Numbered from the stretch's first letter, positions 51,252-60,422 are shown. The stretch: 64,000 nt of DNA from Halalkalirubrum salinum (GCF_005543295.1 NZ_SRSG01000059.1:75247-139246), one strand, 5' to 3'. A program made the numbers and translations. Notes: generated by a model from the letters alone, not told the origin.

Positions 51252-51284
51252 CTGGTAGTTGTCGCTGAAACGCGACACTACCGG
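51252..51284. terminator. Strong hairpin between convergent ferritin-like and rio1 genes
   Basis: The arm CTGGTAGTTGTCGC (51252-51265) pairs with GCGACACTACCGG (51272-51284) across a six-base TGAAAC loop, with one bulged T and one G-T pair. It lies between two converging genes and could stop transcription from either side or stabilise mRNA 3' ends. There is no long T tract. Confidence 0.55.
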
Positions 51285-51350
51285 TTCCTAAGGGTGAGAT
51301 ACTGTCGGTAATTTCACGCTACACAGAACATCGCATTCGATCGCCCCGAC

Positions 51351-52208
51351 TCACGGCGTCGGATCGGCCGTCGTCACGAACTCGTGGAGATTCGAAGCCT
51401 CGACAGTGAGTCCCTGCCTATTGAAAAACGAGGCGACATTCTCGCAGTCGCGATCGAGGAAGTCTCCTGCGTTTGGGTGGTGAACTGTCACGGCCTGTCC
51501 GAGGTCGATTACGACGAGTTCACCGTCGTGGATGATGAGGTTATACTCCGAGAGATCACCGTGGACGAGTCCCGCACTGTAGAGCCGCCGCATGTACTCG
51601 CGGACGACCTCGTAGGCGGTCTGTGGGTTCTCGACAGTCACCTCAGCGAGCCGGCGGGCCCGATCGTCCGCCTGCCCGACGAGTTCCATCACGAGAACGT
51701 TGCGCTGGACGGCGATCGGTTCGGGCACCCGGACACCGGCCGCCGCCGCGCGTTCGAGGTTCGCAAACTCCTTTTTTGTCCACGCAAGGACAGTCTTGCC
51801 CTTGTCGTTGCCAATTCCACGAAAGCGTGGATCGCCCTCTAAGTACTCGCGCATCTGCCGGAAGTCCGATGCGTTGATCCGGTAGATCTTGATGGCGACC
51901 TCCCGGTCGTCTGCACCCAACGCCTCGTAGACGTTGGCCTCCTTGCCAGTCGAGACGGGACCGCCGAAGGCGCTAACGTAGCCGTCCTGGACGAGTTTAT
52001 AGATCGCGGCGTAAGTGGCGTCGTCGAACACGGACTGTTCGACCTTCAGCCGTTCGTTGTCCTTGATCCGCTTTCTAAACTCGTCGAAGTCCCGATCGCG
52101 CTGTCGGGCGATCCGGTCGGCGTCGGTGTCGGAGACGTCGATCTCCTCCCACTCGTCGCCGAAGCTTTCGGCCTCCGTCGGGTCGACCATCCCGAACTCG
52201 TCAGTCAT
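51351..52208 (-). CDS. rio1: RIO1-type serine protein kinase/ATPase
   Basis: A 285-residue RIO kinase. Recognisable elements are the STGKEANVYEALG nucleotide loop, the catalytic loop HGDLSEYNLIIHDG, the metal-binding IDLGQAVTVHHP, and the N-terminal RIO helices (ERLKVEQSVFDDATYAAIYKL). RIO1 acts in late small ribosomal subunit maturation. The ATG at 52208 (MTDEFGMVDP) is preferred over one two codons upstream by its fit to haloarchaeal N-termini. The pairing with the KH protein at 46749 supports a ribosome role. Confidence 0.94.
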   Translation of the reverse strand: MTDEFGMVDPTEAESFGDEWEEIDVSDTDADRIARQRDRDFDEFRKRIKDNERLKVEQSVFDDATYAAIYKLVQDGYVSAFGGPVSTGKEANVYEALGADDREVAIKIYRINASDFRQMREYLEGDPRFRGIGNDKGKTVLAWTKKEFANLERAAAAGVRVPEPIAVQRNVLVMELVGQADDRARRLAEVTVENPQTAYEVVREYMRRLYSAGLVHGDLSEYNLIIHDGELVVIDLGQAVTVHHPNAGDFLDRDCENVASFFNRQGLTVEASNLHEFVTTADPTP

Positions 52209-52338
52209 TCGCATTGGACTACGAGAGCGAGACCCAAAAGCCCCGCTGGTGACGATCGACTAGTCGCGAGCAGCCCCTCAATTCACAGATATATGCACAA
52301 ACAAAACATATATTGAGAGTAAACCCGTACACCTTGGC

Positions 52339-52866
52339 ATGGCACCGTTCGATCCGGCTCCTGATACCGACACAGCGACACCCCGGTGGCAGGACGGAAC
52401 AGAGACATTCGATCGAGTCTACGATGTCGTCCTCGGGGTGACATCCCCAACGCCGTATACAGACATCGCGGAACTCGCAGATTGCTCTCCGAATGCGGCA
52501 AAAAAGCACCTCGATCGCTTAGTGGAGATGGGTATCGTCCGAGCAGATTCCGACAGCCGACCCGCAACATACGAACGTAACGAGGGATACCTCGAATGGC
52601 AAGACGCGAGCCAAATCGCGGCTGATCTCTCGGTAACAGAAATCATCGACCGGGTAGCAAAACTCGAAGAGCGCCGCACAGCGTACGAGGAACGGTTCGG
52701 GACAACTGATCCGACGACCGTCTCCGCCTTTGACACACCTGACCACGATAGCCTCCACAAGCGGATGATCGCGGTACATGAGTGGCAGGGCGTGATTCGG
52801 GACCTGCGATTGTATGAACTTGCCCGCCAGCTCGCCGAAAACGATGGTCACCTGATTCCGGCGTGA
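52339..52866 (+). CDS. Winged-helix protein (DUF7342-like), possible antitoxin
   Basis: A 175-residue protein. An N-terminal winged-helix domain (about residues 15-80: FDRVYDVVLGVTSPTPYTDIAELADCSPNAAKKHLDRLVEMGIVRADSD) is followed by a long helical region (about 95-170: LSVTEIIDRVAKLEERRTAYEERFG, LHKRMIAVHEWQGVIRDLRLYELARQLAEN). I recognise this as the haloarchaeal DUF7342 type. It ends with TGA immediately followed by the ATG of the TumE-like gene, so the two are translationally coupled like a regulator/effector or antitoxin/toxin pair. Confidence 0.8.
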   Translation: MAPFDPAPDTDTATPRWQDGTETFDRVYDVVLGVTSPTPYTDIAELADCSPNAAKKHLDRLVEMGIVRADSDSRPATYERNEGYLEWQDASQIAADLSVTEIIDRVAKLEERRTAYEERFGTTDPTTVSAFDTPDHDSLHKRMIAVHEWQGVIRDLRLYELARQLAENDGHLIPA

Positions 52867-53304
52867 ATGTCACCGCCGACAGATTCACCGCCGGATTCGA
52901 CGGGCCCACCCGATCGACAGACGCTTCGGCTACTTGAGCGCCACCTGGCGTCTGATCCGTTAGTCAGCACCACCGCATTCGAGCCAGATTCGTACGAACC
53001 GCGGCTGCTTTGTGGCCGACTCGACGTCGAACAGTATCCCACGTCGGTGACTGCTGCCCGAGTCGACGTTCGATGGTTCACCACTGGTGATTTCTCGTTT
53101 CACTATCTGGAAATAGGGGCCAACGACGATCGGTGGGAGTGTCGCTGGGATCGACACCCAAATAGCCAGGATATACGGCTGCACTTTCATCAGCCACCAA
53201 CTGGCAAGGAGATCAGCGATCTTCACGTGGAATCCACGCACCCGCTTTCGGTTTACTCGACGGTTTTCACGGCGATCGAACAGCGAATCGAACAGTTGTG
53301 GTGA
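52867..53304 (+). CDS. TumE-like small protein, possible toxin partner of the winged-helix protein
   Basis: A 145-residue protein. The core VTAARVDVRWFTTGDFSFHYLEIGANDDRWECRWDRHPN followed by IRLHFHQPP and a C-terminal helix (HPLSVYSTVFTAIEQRIEQLW) resembles TumE (DUF6516)-type toxin-antitoxin proteins. They share the RxxFx2GDFxxxY...WECRWDxHPN...HFH pattern. The conserved His/Trp/Arg residues suggest a nucleic-acid-related activity, but none is shown. Its ATG abuts the stop of the winged-helix gene. Confidence 0.72.
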   Translation: MSPPTDSPPDSTGPPDRQTLRLLERHLASDPLVSTTAFEPDSYEPRLLCGRLDVEQYPTSVTAARVDVRWFTTGDFSFHYLEIGANDDRWECRWDRHPNSQDIRLHFHQPPTGKEISDLHVESTHPLSVYSTVFTAIEQRIEQLW

Positions 53305-53374
53305 TAGCCTTACCGACGCTGCGATCGTCGAGCCGCGCCGCTCCCGGATGGTGCGATCAAAATACAAAAACGGG

Positions 53375-53659
53375 CTACTGAATGTGGCCTTCGCGGCGGA
53401 GCTGGTCAGCTTCGGACTTCTCGTAGCGCCAGGCGATGTCGCCCTTCTCGTCTTGCCAGTCCCACGGCTCGACGAGGACGATGTCGCCCTCGCGGATCCA
53501 GATACGCTTTTGCATTCGTCCGGGGATCCGGGCGGTCCGCTCGACTCCGTCCGCACAGCGAACTCTCACGCGATTCGCCCCGAGCATGTCCGTGACCTCC
53601 GCGAACACCTCGTCCTCGTCAGGCATTCGGAGGTCGCGGCGGCCGTCGTTCTCCGTCAT
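53375..53659 (-). CDS. eif1A: Translation initiation factor aIF1A
   Basis: A 94-residue OB-fold protein: [71 protein letters not shown]. This is the near-invariant archaeal/eukaryotic IF1A core that binds the A site of the small ribosomal subunit during initiation. The length is typical. TTAAAT on the complementary strand (about 53690) provides its TATA element. Confidence 0.96.
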   Translation of the reverse strand: MTENDGRRDLRMPDEDEVFAEVTDMLGANRVRVRCADGVERTARIPGRMQKRIWIREGDIVLVEPWDWQDEKGDIAWRYEKSEADQLRREGHIQ

Positions 53660-53813
53660 GTATCGGCTCGTTCGTTGGCGTTGGGGTTAAATTCGGGGGA
53701 TTCGCACCACATGTGGACCGTTACCGGCGGCCGTCGGAAGTGTTCGTGTTCGAAAACAGACCGAATCACCGTCGATCGACAGCGTTTACAGGATCCTGCA
53801 AGCAGATGCGGAC

Positions 53814-53999
53814 ATGAACGCGATTGACACGCTCGGCTACGTCGGTATCGTTGGCATCGTCTTGATTCTCGTGGGCGTTGGGGTGATTTCCGTCCGCGAT
53901 CCAGTCATCGGTGCGGGAATGATGTTCGCGCTCGCGGGCGTTGCGCTCGTCGCCCGCGGGATCGCTGCGAACGTCATGCGGCTGTTTGGGATGGGCTGA
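53814..53999 (+). CDS. Small two-helix membrane protein of unknown function
   Basis: A 61-residue protein with two hydrophobic segments (about residues 7-27 and 31-50) joined by a short SVRDP turn, with little else. It resembles short conserved haloarchaeal membrane proteins of unknown role. The start is the ATG at 53814. It is convergent with tyrS. Confidence 0.6.
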   Translation: MNAIDTLGYVGIVGIVLILVGVGVISVRDPVIGAGMMFALAGVALVARGIAANVMRLFGMG

Positions 54000-54036
54000 T
54001 GGATAAAGCGTATAAGAACGAAAATACGGCGTGATG

Positions 54037-55020
54037 CTACGCTTCGAGCTGTTTTCGACCGGGTTCGATGAGCCGATCGAGCGCGTCAGCGAGCGCACCC
54101 TTCGCGTCCATCGGGTGCAGTTCACCGGACTCCATGTCGGCCTCCAGCGCCGCGTAACTGTCGTATTCGAGATTTCCACCGTACTTGTCGGGACGTTCGA
54201 CCGTTACCGTCTCGAAGCGCGGGAACACGTGATATTCGAAAATCTGCAATACCGGATTTTCGCGTTCGCGACCCTCCTCGTCGGGATCTGGATCGGCCGT
54301 CGGCGGACAAAAGGCGGCGTTGACTTTCTCTTCGATCGCGTCTGTGGAGTCCTCCATCGAGATTGTCGTTCCTGCGCTCGAAGACATCTTGCCAATCCCT
54401 GTCTCTAAGTCGGCGATAAGCGGCGTGTGCAGGCTGGTTGGCGCGTCCTCGCCGATCGATGGCAAGGTGTCGCGGGCGAGCATGTGGACCTTCCGCTGTT
54501 CCATCCCGCCGACGGCAAGATCGACGTCAAGGTAGACGATGTCGAGCGCCTGCATCAGCGGGTACACCGCCTGTGAGACCCTGACCGTGTCCCCGCTTTT
54601 GATCTCAGCCATTGCCCGTTCGGCCCGCGACAGCGACGTTTCGAGTTCGAGTGCGTGCAGATCGAGGATGTACTCACGATCGAACTGGAACGTCGATCCA
54701 AGGACGAACTCAGTTTTGTCCTCGTCGAGCCCGTAGGCGATAAACTGCTCTTTCATCCGCTCGGCGGTCGCTTCGATCTCCTCGAAGGTGCCCTTGCCGT
54801 TGAGGTAGGCGTGAACGTCCGCAAGCAATACGGTGATGTCGAAGCCAGCTTCCTGGAGGTCGATCAGCTTCGTCGCGGTGAGCATGTGGCCGATGTGGAG
54901 GACGCCCGAGGGCTCGTAGCCGACGTACGCCCGTTTTCCGTCCGCGGCAGCTAGCGCACGCACCTCCTCCTCGGTGACGACCTCGGAGGCGTTTCGCATG
55001 ATCAACTCGTAGGCGTCCAT
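54037..55020 (-). CDS. tyrS: Tyrosyl-tRNA synthetase
   Basis: A 327-residue class I synthetase of archaeal type. The HIGH motif is in SGVLHIGHML (about residues 38-47) and KMSSS follows in IGKMSSSAGTTISM. Tyrosine-site residues (GYEPSG near residue 34, QAVYPLMQALDIVYLDVDLAVGGMEQRKVHML) are present, and the C-terminal anticodon region is short. The length matches archaeal TyrRS without an S4 domain. It charges tRNA-Tyr. Confidence 0.95.
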   Translation of the reverse strand: MDAYELIMRNASEVVTEEEVRALAAADGKRAYVGYEPSGVLHIGHMLTATKLIDLQEAGFDITVLLADVHAYLNGKGTFEEIEATAERMKEQFIAYGLDEDKTEFVLGSTFQFDREYILDLHALELETSLSRAERAMAEIKSGDTVRVSQAVYPLMQALDIVYLDVDLAVGGMEQRKVHMLARDTLPSIGEDAPTSLHTPLIADLETGIGKMSSSAGTTISMEDSTDAIEEKVNAAFCPPTADPDPDEEGRERENPVLQIFEYHVFPRFETVTVERPDKYGGNLEYDSYAALEADMESGELHPMDAKGALADALDRLIEPGRKQLEA

Positions 55021-55118
55021 GTGTTTCGTTCAGCCGGGGTTGGTCATATGACTTCTGGATGTGTGCGACTGTGTCGATCGGGGTCCGATCGATCGGTCAC
55101 CGCCGACAAGAGCCCGTC

Positions 55119-57089
55119 TCAGCCGCTGCGGCCGTCCGCACGGTGTTCGCTGATAATCTGATCGACCATATTTGCGCTCTTTTCTCGCTCGCGTTCGGCA
55201 GCGCGCTCTTGCCAGCCGGCGATCGCCGCCTGAATCTCGTCTTCGCGGGCGACCGCGAGTTCGTCAACCTCCTGGATCGTCACCTCCTCGGCGGGTGCGA
55301 CCGGGATGTCCGCCTCGAATAGGAGCTCCGAGGCGATATCCGAGAGCCCACCATCGCGCAGGACGATCCGTGGGTCAACGTCAACGAGCCGCTGAGCCGT
55401 GCTTCGGCCTGCGCCGCTGGCATCCCGGAGATAGATGACGTCTCCGGTTGCGAGGCCGTAGGCTTCCTCGGCGTCGGCGATCGCCCCCTTCGTGAACTGC
55501 TCGATGATTTTGACCGACACGAGGTTTCGCCCCTCTGCAATATCCGAGAAATCGGAGTGATCGAGTTTCCAGAGGCGCTTGAGCCGTTCGAGCTTCGCGT
55601 CGAGTTCATCCGCACGCGTTTCGGCGTCGTCGCGTTCGCGTTCAAGCCGATCGATCTCGCGTTTGAGCCGGGTGACCTCCCGTCGTTCGCGTGCCTCACG
55701 GCGCTCTTTTCGCTTGGCCTCGGTGAGCTGTTCTTTGTACGACTCGATCGTTTCGTCGCGTTCGTCGAGTTTTGCTTTGAGCGTCTCCACGTGCCCCGAG
55801 AGGCGATCGACCTGCTGTTCGAGTGCGGCGATCCGCTTTTGTTCGGGTGTCCGCTTGGGCTCCGGCTGGCTGGTGTCCTCTTCGGTTGTGTCGTCATCGT
55901 CCGACAGGGCATTCAACGCGGTCTCGACGGAGTGCTCACCAGCCACGACCTTCGCGATGACCTCTTCGCGATCGAACGCCGGCGGGGTCTTGTCGGTGAT
56001 GCGATCGAACTGCTCGGCATGGTCATCGAAGGCGTACAGCGCTGCCGCCATCGCGTCGCGCTCGTGGTCGTTCTCGTAGCTCTCCTCGCGGGTCCGGTGG
56101 AGCTTTTCATCGACCGGGATGTCGCTGTTTGGATTCCAACCGGCGGCATCGAAGCTCCGGCGGAACTTCTCGACGGTTTCTGGCATCGGATAGACGTCGG
56201 CGGCAACGATCACCGGCCGGCCGTGTTCGATGATCCACTCGGTCACGGCGGCGGTGTCGGCGGTCCGACTGGAGTACGTTTCGAGTACGCGCCCATCAAG
56301 CGAGACGATCGCCACGCCCGTCGTCGTTCCCGGGTCGATCCCCACGATGACTCGATCGCGCCGCTGGACGAGTGGCCGATACTCAATCCCGTCGAGGCAT
56401 TCGCGCTCAATTTCGATCCGCGTGTCGCCCGATCGGTTCGCCGACACCGGCAACTCGTCGGGGGTGGCCTCGACGGTGAAAACGGCGTTCGAGTAGCCGC
56501 CGTACTTCTCGGTCACGTCCATCTCGTACGCAAGACTGGCGTCGTCGAGCTTCGATTCGACTTCGCGGGCGCGTTTGCGGACGTTGCCATGAATCCGGCG
56601 AGTGTAGCGATCCTGGCTCCACCCGCCCTTGCCGGTCGATCGGCCCCGAGAGACCTTCACGGTCGTCGTGTTCGTGAAGGCAGCGACCTCGTGGCCGACG
56701 CCCATCGCGGCGAGGCGCGCGGCGGCTTCGGCCTCTCGCATCGGCTTTTTGTCGTACGGCACGCCGTGTCTGGAGGCGACTCGCGAAAGCGGTTCGGGGC
56801 GCTCTGCGCCGGTAACCTGGACAAGTTTCGTCGAAGACGGAAGCGATCGAAGCAACTGCACCAGCGCGCCTTTGTCTTCTGCGAGTTCGTAGGCGTTGTC
56901 CGTCCCGATCAGTGCGGGCTCTGTTGAATCGATCAGCCGCAAGAGCTTCCGGTAGGAGACGACGTCCCGGGTCACGGAGCCGTCATCGAGGATCACGAGC
57001 GCGTACGATGGCGCGTCCCCACGGATGTCGCCGCTTTGGATGTCGACGCCGAAGACCACCGAATCCAGCGCGTGTGTCCGGGCGTTCAC
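55119..57089 (-). CDS. DUF460 (RNase H-like) protein with central coiled coil
   Basis: A 656-residue archaeal protein of the DUF460 family. The N-terminal half starts VVFGVDIQSGD and continues with an RNase H/RuvC-like fold (VIVGIDPGTTTGVAIVSLDG, AADVYPMPETVEKFRR, ENDHERDAMAAALYAF) that has acidic residues suited to metal binding. Residues about 415-545 form a long charged coiled coil. The C-terminal domain (LVSVKIIEQFTKGAI and onward) follows. The biochemical role is undetermined. The GTG at 57089 is chosen because TATTTATTT on the minus strand lies about 27 nt upstream. Confidence 0.88.
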   Translation of the reverse strand: MNARTHALDSVVFGVDIQSGDIRGDAPSYALVILDDGSVTRDVVSYRKLLRLIDSTEPALIGTDNAYELAEDKGALVQLLRSLPSSTKLVQVTGAERPEPLSRVASRHGVPYDKKPMREAEAAARLAAMGVGHEVAAFTNTTTVKVSRGRSTGKGGWSQDRYTRRIHGNVRKRAREVESKLDDASLAYEMDVTEKYGGYSNAVFTVEATPDELPVSANRSGDTRIEIERECLDGIEYRPLVQRRDRVIVGIDPGTTTGVAIVSLDGRVLETYSSRTADTAAVTEWIIEHGRPVIVAADVYPMPETVEKFRRSFDAAGWNPNSDIPVDEKLHRTREESYENDHERDAMAAALYAFDDHAEQFDRITDKTPPAFDREEVIAKVVAGEHSVETALNALSDDDDTTEEDTSQPEPKRTPEQKRIAALEQQVDRLSGHVETLKAKLDERDETIESYKEQLTEAKRKERREARERREVTRLKREIDRLERERDDAETRADELDAKLERLKRLWKLDHSDFSDIAEGRNLVSVKIIEQFTKGAIADAEEAYGLATGDVIYLRDASGAGRSTAQRLVDVDPRIVLRDGGLSDIASELLFEADIPVAPAEEVTIQEVDELAVAREDEIQAAIAGWQERAAEREREKSANMVDQIISEHRADGRSG

Positions 57090-57161
57090 GCCGCAGGATA
57101 CGGCATCAGCAAATAAATAGCCCACGCCGGCACGATCACAGAGAACCGCTCGGTCGATCTG

Positions 57162-57587
57162 TCACCGGATGGCTGTTTCGTCAGTTGACAGCTGGCCCCG
57201 TTGGTTGGCCTGTCGACAATCTGTGGCGACTACACGGACGGTCTCTGCGAGCCGGTGATACGTTTGCGGGCCACGTTTGTGGACGAACGCGTGTACTGGT
57301 CCCAGCGGTGGGAGTTCTGCCCGTTCCGTCGCCGACATCATGATAACCGGGAGTGTTGGATCGATCGCCTTTGCCTCCGATCGTACTGCCGGCCCGTTCA
57401 TTTCTGGCATGCGAAAGTCAGTAACGAGGCAGTCGATCGGTCGGCCGACACGGAGGAGATTTAGCCCGGCAGAAGGCGTAGGTACGGTGGTGAGCGTAAA
57501 TCCTCCGAGCTGATCAAACGTATCCGCGAGCAGTTCGAGCGTGGCCTCGTCGTCGTCGATCGCGAGTACCCGGATTCGGCCTGGCAT
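57162..57587 (-). CDS. Response regulator (single receiver domain)
   Basis: A 141-residue protein of which residues 1-120 form a CheY-like receiver: the acidic cluster IDDDEA, phospho-Asp in CLVTDFRMPEMNG, the Ser/Thr in MSATER, and the conserved Lys in FVHKRG. A short polar tail follows with no output domain. A minus-strand ATTATACC (about 57621-57614) is a good TATA element. Its kinase is not adjacent; the histidine kinase at 25244 is only a hypothetical partner. Confidence 0.9.
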   Translation of the reverse strand: MPGRIRVLAIDDDEATLELLADTFDQLGGFTLTTVPTPSAGLNLLRVGRPIDCLVTDFRMPEMNGPAVRSEAKAIDPTLPVIMMSATERAELPPLGPVHAFVHKRGPQTYHRLAETVRVVATDCRQANQRGQLSTDETAIR

Positions 57588-57689
57588 GGGTGGATGTTCG
57601 CTCGATCGGGTATAATGGCTGCTAAGAGGGCTATATAGCTCGACTGTACGCTATGGTTTGGTACTGATCGCCGCAACGATCGACAACGC

Positions 57690-58625
57690 TCACTCCTCCG
57701 CATCCGGGAACGGCACCTCGATCCGTTGGCCGTCCTCGGCGATGAACACCTCGCCGTCGAACTCGGCGGCGGCCGCTTCGCGAATTGCCGACGCATCACC
57801 TGCATATCGCGAGGAGATATGGGTCAACGCGAGTCGCTTTGCACCGGCCTGACTCGCGATGCTCCCCGCCTCACGACCCGTCGAGTGGGCCGTTTCTCGC
57901 GCACGACCGGCATCGTCCTCGGCGAACGTTGCGTCGTGGATCAACAGATCCGCATCCGTGGCTGCCTCGACGGTCGCTCCGACTGGCCGCGTGTCGCCGG
58001 TGTAGACGACTCGTCGTCCCGGTCGCGGCTCGCCAACGACCTGTTCGGGTTCGATTACGCGGCCGTCATCCAGTTCGACGCTTTCGCCGCGATGCAACCG
58101 GCCGTAGGCGGGCCCGGGCGGGATCTCGAGTTCGTGTTCTGCGGTTTCGCGATCGAACCGCCCGGGGCGATCGTCTTCCACCAGTGCATATCCCTGTGCT
58201 CGCGTGTGATGATTCGTCTCGAAGACTCGGACCTCGTAGTCTTCCATCCGCAGGGCGACGTTCCCCGGGGCGACCTCGTTGATCCTGATTGGGAACCCCG
58301 GCCGGTGGCCTGCAGCCTGGGTGAGGTCTTTGATTTCTTGTCTGGTTCCTGGCGGGACGTGGATGGCGAGGGAGGCGTCACGATCGTTAAAATCCCAGCT
58401 CTGGATCAGTCCCGGAATCCCGAGGACGTGATCGCCGTGGAGGTGCGTCACGAAGAGATGCGAGACGTTGAACCCGGTCCCAAAGCGCATCATCTGTCGT
58501 TGGGTACCCTCCCCGCAGTCGAACAAGAGGCGATCGCCCTCGCGGTTGACGAGCACCGCGCTCGGCGCCCGGCGGGTGGTTGGGACAGCCCCGCTGGTCC
58601 CGAGAAACGTCACGCGTAAAGACAT
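57690..58625 (-). CDS. rnz: Ribonuclease Z (tRNA 3' endonuclease)
   Basis: A 311-residue metallo-beta-lactamase fold enzyme that trims tRNA 3' trailers. It has LGTSGAVPTTRRAPSAVLV, the zinc motif THLHGDHVLGIPGL, the VVYTGDTRPV segment, DLLIHDATFAEDDAGRA and the later ALTHISSRY. The length equals other archaeal RNase Z proteins. Its activity would be needed for tRNAs such as the CCA-less tRNA-His at 38250. Confidence 0.95.
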   Translation of the reverse strand: MSLRVTFLGTSGAVPTTRRAPSAVLVNREGDRLLFDCGEGTQRQMMRFGTGFNVSHLFVTHLHGDHVLGIPGLIQSWDFNDRDASLAIHVPPGTRQEIKDLTQAAGHRPGFPIRINEVAPGNVALRMEDYEVRVFETNHHTRAQGYALVEDDRPGRFDRETAEHELEIPPGPAYGRLHRGESVELDDGRVIEPEQVVGEPRPGRRVVYTGDTRPVGATVEAATDADLLIHDATFAEDDAGRARETAHSTGREAGSIASQAGAKRLALTHISSRYAGDASAIREAAAAEFDGEVFIAEDGQRIEVPFPDAEE

Positions 58626-58704
58626 ACCTGCGTCTCATCGGCCGACCGATAAACCGGCTTCGGAACCGACCGATTCTTACCGTCCGATCGCTGAGTCATC
58701 CCTA

Positions 58705-59736
58705 ATGGACGGGCCGCTCTGGATCGACACGCACGCGCCGGCGATCGAGGACCTCCCACAGGAGCCGGTCCGAAGCCGACTGCGTCGCGCGGTCGACGAG
58801 CCGATGAACCTCGTCGTGCAGGGACCGAAAGGCGTTGGTAAAACCGCCGCCGTCAGAGCGCTTGCGGACGCAGCCCACGAGGACTCCGACAGCGACCTCA
58901 TCGAGATCAACGTCGCGGACTTCTTCGGGCGCACAAAAAAAGAGATCCGAAGCGATCCGCGCTTCTCGCAGTTTCTCACAGGCCGCAGCCGAATGGCAAA
59001 ACGCGACATGATCAACCGTGTCCTCAAAGAGTCCGCGAGCTACGCACCCGTGTCAGGAACATACAAGACGATCGTCCTCGACAACGCCGAGGCGATTCGT
59101 GAGGACTTCCAGCAGGCCCTCCGGCGGGTGATGGAGAAACACCACCGAACCACCCAGTTCGTGCTCGCGACGCGACAGCCCTCAAAGCTCATCGCGCCGA
59201 TCCGATCGCGGTGTTTCCCAGTCCCGGTTCGATCGCCGACGATCGACGAGACGATCGAGGTGCTCGAAGCGATCTGTACAGCCGAGGACGTTGACTACGA
59301 CGTCGACGGCCTCGAGTTCATCGCCAGCGCCGCCGGCGGTAACCTCCGAAAGGCGATTTTGACCGCCCAGACGACCGCTTCGGGCTCGGAGGCAGTGACG
59401 ATGCAGGCCGCCTACGAGACACTTGGGGAGATCGGCGACGACGATGCCCTGCTGTCGGCGTTGTCGGCGGCGCGAACCGGTGATCTGAAAGACGCCAGAA
59501 AGACGATCGACGACCTGCTCGACTCGGGGTATGACGGAAAGACGCTGCTCGAAGAACTGCTCAGGGTTTCCCGGAAGGGCGACTTCGACGCTGTCTCGGT
59601 TGCACGCCTGCACATGCTCGCTGGCGAGGCAGATTTCGACCTCGTGACCGGGCTCAATGCCACAATCCACCTCACGCACCTGATCGGCGCATGGGCGGCT
59701 GGTCGAACTGAACTCCGGGAGCCTGCACCCGCATGA
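58705..59736 (+). CDS. rfcC: Clamp-loader subunit RfcC-like AAA+ protein with degenerate Walker B
   Basis: A 343-residue AAA+ protein related to RfcS. It has HAPAIEDLPQ near the N-terminus, Walker A GPKGVGKT (about residues 39-46) and the SRC motif (IRSRCFPVPV). The Walker B reads LDNAEA in place of LDEADS, so one catalytic acid is altered. Haloarchaea have a third RFC subunit of this kind, and this one may be a poorly or non-hydrolysing subunit. The ATG at 58705 begins MDGPLWIDTHAP. It ends in an ATGA overlap with pssD. Confidence 0.86.
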   Translation: MDGPLWIDTHAPAIEDLPQEPVRSRLRRAVDEPMNLVVQGPKGVGKTAAVRALADAAHEDSDSDLIEINVADFFGRTKKEIRSDPRFSQFLTGRSRMAKRDMINRVLKESASYAPVSGTYKTIVLDNAEAIREDFQQALRRVMEKHHRTTQFVLATRQPSKLIAPIRSRCFPVPVRSPTIDETIEVLEAICTAEDVDYDVDGLEFIASAAGGNLRKAILTAQTTASGSEAVTMQAAYETLGEIGDDDALLSALSAARTGDLKDARKTIDDLLDSGYDGKTLLEELLRVSRKGDFDAVSVARLHMLAGEADFDLVTGLNATIHLTHLIGAWAAGRTELREPAPA

Positions 59737-60362
59737 GTCTCCGACCGTCGCTTCCGTCGATCGCCGTCGCGCCGGGCGCATGGCGATACGCCGCGGCCGC
59801 GTTTGCAGGTGCGGTGCTCTTGGTGCCGATCGCCTTTCCGGCGGCGATCGCTGCGCTCGTGCTCGGAATTTTTGTGTTGTGGTTTCACCGCGATCCCGAT
59901 CGATCGCCGCCGGAGACTGGATTTGTCTCCCCCGCCGACGGCAGCGTCTCGGTCATCAGAACGGAGTCCGACGAGAACGGACGCGATCGGGTCCGGGTGG
60001 GCGTGTTCATGAACGTCACCGATGTGCACGTCAACCGCGCGCCGGCGGGTGGGATGGTTCGATCAGTCGACCACAGATCCGGCGCGTACAAGCCCGCGTT
60101 CTCAAAAGACTCCGATCGCAACGAGCGGGTCGTGATCGACCTCGACGGCTACGAAGTCGCGCTGATCGCCGGCTGGTTCGCGCGTCGGATTCATCCCTCG
60201 GTCGATTCGGGTCAGGAAGTTCACCGCGGCGATCGGATCGGGCACGTCTCCTTCGGCAGTCGGGCAGATGTGCTGTTACCGCCACGGTACAGCCTTGGGG
60301 ATGTGTGTGTTGAGCGCGGTGATCGCGTCCGAGCTGGCGAGACTGTCGTAGCCGATCGGTAA
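59733..60362 (+). CDS. pssD: Archaetidylserine decarboxylase (protein-sorting system, PssD-like)
   Basis: A 209-residue membrane-anchored pyruvoyl enzyme. Two N-terminal hydrophobic segments are followed by WFHRDPDRSPP, VSPADGSV, GVFMNVTDVHVNRAPAGG and the autocleavage site FGSR (Gly-Ser) near residue 171. It decarboxylates archaetidylserine to archaetidylethanolamine. In Haloferax the orthologue is required for archaeosortase-dependent lipid anchoring of surface proteins. The ATG lies within the TGA of the preceding rfcC gene. Confidence 0.9.
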   Translation: MSLRPSLPSIAVAPGAWRYAAAAFAGAVLLVPIAFPAAIAALVLGIFVLWFHRDPDRSPPETGFVSPADGSVSVIRTESDENGRDRVRVGVFMNVTDVHVNRAPAGGMVRSVDHRSGAYKPAFSKDSDRNERVVIDLDGYEVALIAGWFARRIHPSVDSGQEVHRGDRIGHVSFGSRADVLLPPRYSLGDVCVERGDRVRAGETVVADR

Positions 60363-60422
60363 CTGAGCTAACGCGTCGATCGTTTCGAAGTCCTTTTGAC
60401 CCGAGCGATCAGAGTCGACCGC

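Noticed and set aside
55557-56927. 456-codon open frame opposite the DUF460 gene
   Set aside because: It is antisense to a conserved gene with matching codon phase, and no family is recognisable.
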